A DNA stretch of 64,000 nt from Stackebrandtia albiflava (lineage in GTDB: Bacteria > Actinomycetota > Actinomycetes > Mycobacteriales > Micromonosporaceae), in NCBI RefSeq assembly GCF_007994225.1, contig NZ_VLLL01000005.1:1034081-1098080 (forward strand), written 5' to 3'. The notes beneath the pieces were generated by a model, which saw only the letters and a program-made list of their open reading frames with translations, ran no database searches and was not told the DNA's origin. The position numbers and the translations under genes are program-made. Position 1 is the stretch's first letter, and each line of letters opens with the position of its first letter. Below, piece by piece: positions 62,940-64,000 of the stretch.

Positions 62940-64000
62940 GTGCGCATCGGGATACTCGGACCGTTCCAGGTTCGGACTGACGACGGCGGCACCGCCGACA
63001 TACCGGGTGCCAGGCTGCGCGCACTGCTGACCGCCCTCGCGCTCCGGCCGGGTCACGTCGTGCCCAAGTCGACGCTGGTCGACTGGATCTGGGGCGCCAG
63101 CCCACCCTCCGACGCCGCCAACGCCCTGCAACGCCTGGTGTCCCGGCTGCGTAAGGCCCTGCCCGACGGCACCGTCGAGGGGCACCCGGACGGCTACCGC
63201 CTGGCGGTGGAACCCGACGACGTCGACGCCGTCCGGTTCGAACACCTCCTCTCCCAGGCCCGCGACGCGGAGAACCCGGTGCGGGCGGACCTGCTGCGGC
63301 AGGCCCTCGCGCTGTGGCGCGGCGACGCCCTCCAGGACGTGGGACCGCCCGACGACGCCGCCCGCGACGCGGTCACCACCCGGCTGGAACGACTGCGCCT
63401 CACCGCGCTGGAAGACCGGTTCGACGCCGAGATCGGTCTCGGCCGCGGCGCCGACACGGTGACCGAACTGACCGACCTGGTGGCCGCCCACCCGGTGCGG
63501 GAACGACTCGCCGCCGCCCTGATGCGCGCCCTCGCCGCGGCCGGCCGCGACAACGAGGCGCTCGCCGTGTACCAACGCACCAGGGAGGCGCTTGCCGACG
63601 CGCTCGGCGCCGACCCGTCGCCGGAACTCGCCGCCCTGCACGTCGCCCTGCTGCGAGGTGAGGCGGGTCCCCGGACGGAGCCGTCCAGGACCAACCTCCG
63701 CGCCGAGCTGACCAGCTACATCGGCAAGGAGGCGGACGTCGCCGCCGTCGCCGCGCTCGTCACCGCCCATCGGCTCACCACCCTGACCGGGCCGGGCGGC
63801 TCGGGGAAGACGAGGCTGGCCGCCGAGACGGCACGCACCCTCACGGACGACAGACCCGGCGGGATCCGGCTGGTGGAACTGGCCGCGATCGGCGCGGACG
63901 GCGACGTGACACAGGCGACACTGGCCGCGCTCGGGCTGCGGGACACACTGCTGGGCCAGACCTCCCCGACCGAACCGGTCGACCGGCTCGTCGCCGCGAT
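62940..64000 (+). CDS. BTAD/SARP-type transcriptional regulator (partial, cut by window end)
   Basis: From the GTG at 62940 the frame is open for 353 codons to the window edge. It begins VRIGILGPFQVRTDDGG and has the OmpR-like winged domain (about 1-90: LRALLTALALRPGHVVPKSTLVDWIWGASPPSDAANALQRLVSRLRKALPDG), a BTAD domain (about 95-240: ADLLRQALALWRGDALQDVG, AAHPVRERLAAALMRALAAAGRDNEALAVYQRTREALADALGADPSPEL) and the start of an ATPase with P-loop TLTGPGGSGKTRLA. It is probably an AfsR/DnrI-like activator with STAND and possibly TPR domains beyond the window. The first gene on its left is the TetR repressor, so no target is shown. Confidence 0.85.
   Translation, partial: MRIGILGPFQVRTDDGGTADIPGARLRALLTALALRPGHVVPKSTLVDWIWGASPPSDAANALQRLVSRLRKALPDGTVEGHPDGYRLAVEPDDVDAVRFEHLLSQARDAENPVRADLLRQALALWRGDALQDVGPPDDAARDAVTTRLERLRLTALEDRFDAEIGLGRGADTVTELTDLVAAHPVRERLAAALMRALAAAGRDNEALAVYQRTREALADALGADPSPELAALHVALLRGEAGPRTEPSRTNLRAELTSYIGKEADVAAVAALVTAHRLTTLTGPGGSGKTRLAAETARTLTDDRPGGIRLVELAAIGADGDVTQATLAALGLRDTLLGQTSPTEPVDRLVAA

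Noticed and set aside
1-64000. CRISPR arrays and complete insertion sequences
   Set aside because: I looked for regularly spaced direct repeats of 25-40 bp and for transposase DDE or recombinase motifs with flanking inverted repeats and saw none. Only the IS30-like HTH inside a regulator and short remnants are present.

Overview
This is chromosomal DNA from a very GC-rich actinomycete. The evidence is GTG and ATG starts with GGAGG-type ribosome sites, strong G/C third-position bias, an actinobacterial MraZ-RsmH-FtsL-FtsI block, a MurT/GatD pair, DUF5703 and DUF6191 family proteins, an Eis-type acetyltransferase, BTAD/SARP regulators and many one-component TetR-efflux pairs. A filamentous genus such as Stackebrandtia or Glycomyces, or a Micromonospora relative, fits the content. 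That placement is inferred from gene content, not demonstrated.

Layout. 0-2.3 kb: a remnant of an AIPR-type abortive infection gene, tRNA-Leu(GAG) with its terminator, a frameshifted DUF6191 gene and an MFS exporter. 2.5-9.8 kb: housekeeping genes (thioredoxin, a KhtTU-like cation/proton antiporter, a lactonase, a membrane-anchored molybdopterin oxidoreductase, an M20 hydrolase, DUF5703). 9.9-16.4 kb: cell-wall and division genes. murT-gatD diverge from mraZ-rsmH-ftsL-ftsI across a region carrying MraZ-type boxes on both sides. The dcw cluster then stops abruptly after ftsI. 16.5-22.8 kb: an HxlR/MFS pair, an orphan metalloprotease resembling contractile-injection-system cargo, Tex and an O6-alkylguanine methyltransferase. 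22.9-23.2 kb: tRNA-Gly, tRNA-Cys and tRNA-Val.

23.2-33.3 kb behaves like an accessory, partly decayed region behind the tRNA array. It holds a GTCTCA-rich inverted repeat, an Hsp70 ATPase domain fused to a long helical-repeat tail, a broken TPR gene, a GNAT enzyme, an APH-family kinase, a TPR protein, an exported protein, and an 84-bp exact copy of part of a reductase gene found 2.5 kb further on. 33.3-41.8 kb: the reductase, an AraC regulator, inositol-3-phosphate synthase with a regulator whose promoter carries a clear palindrome, a methyltransferase killed by an internal deletion, Eis, a barstar-like protein and a 48-residue membrane protein.

41.8-64 kb is a succession of regulator-plus-effector modules. 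It has a DrrAB-like exporter with a divergent IS30-HTH/GbsR fusion regulator, several TetR genes facing their targets across palindromic operators, a GlxA-type regulator, an amino-acid permease, an NAD(P)H-FMN reductase with an MFS exporter, an FAD monooxygenase, and two BTAD-type regulators, the second cut by the window end. Recurrent themes are efflux and detoxification under local repressors, and at least four genes broken by frameshift, deletion or truncation.
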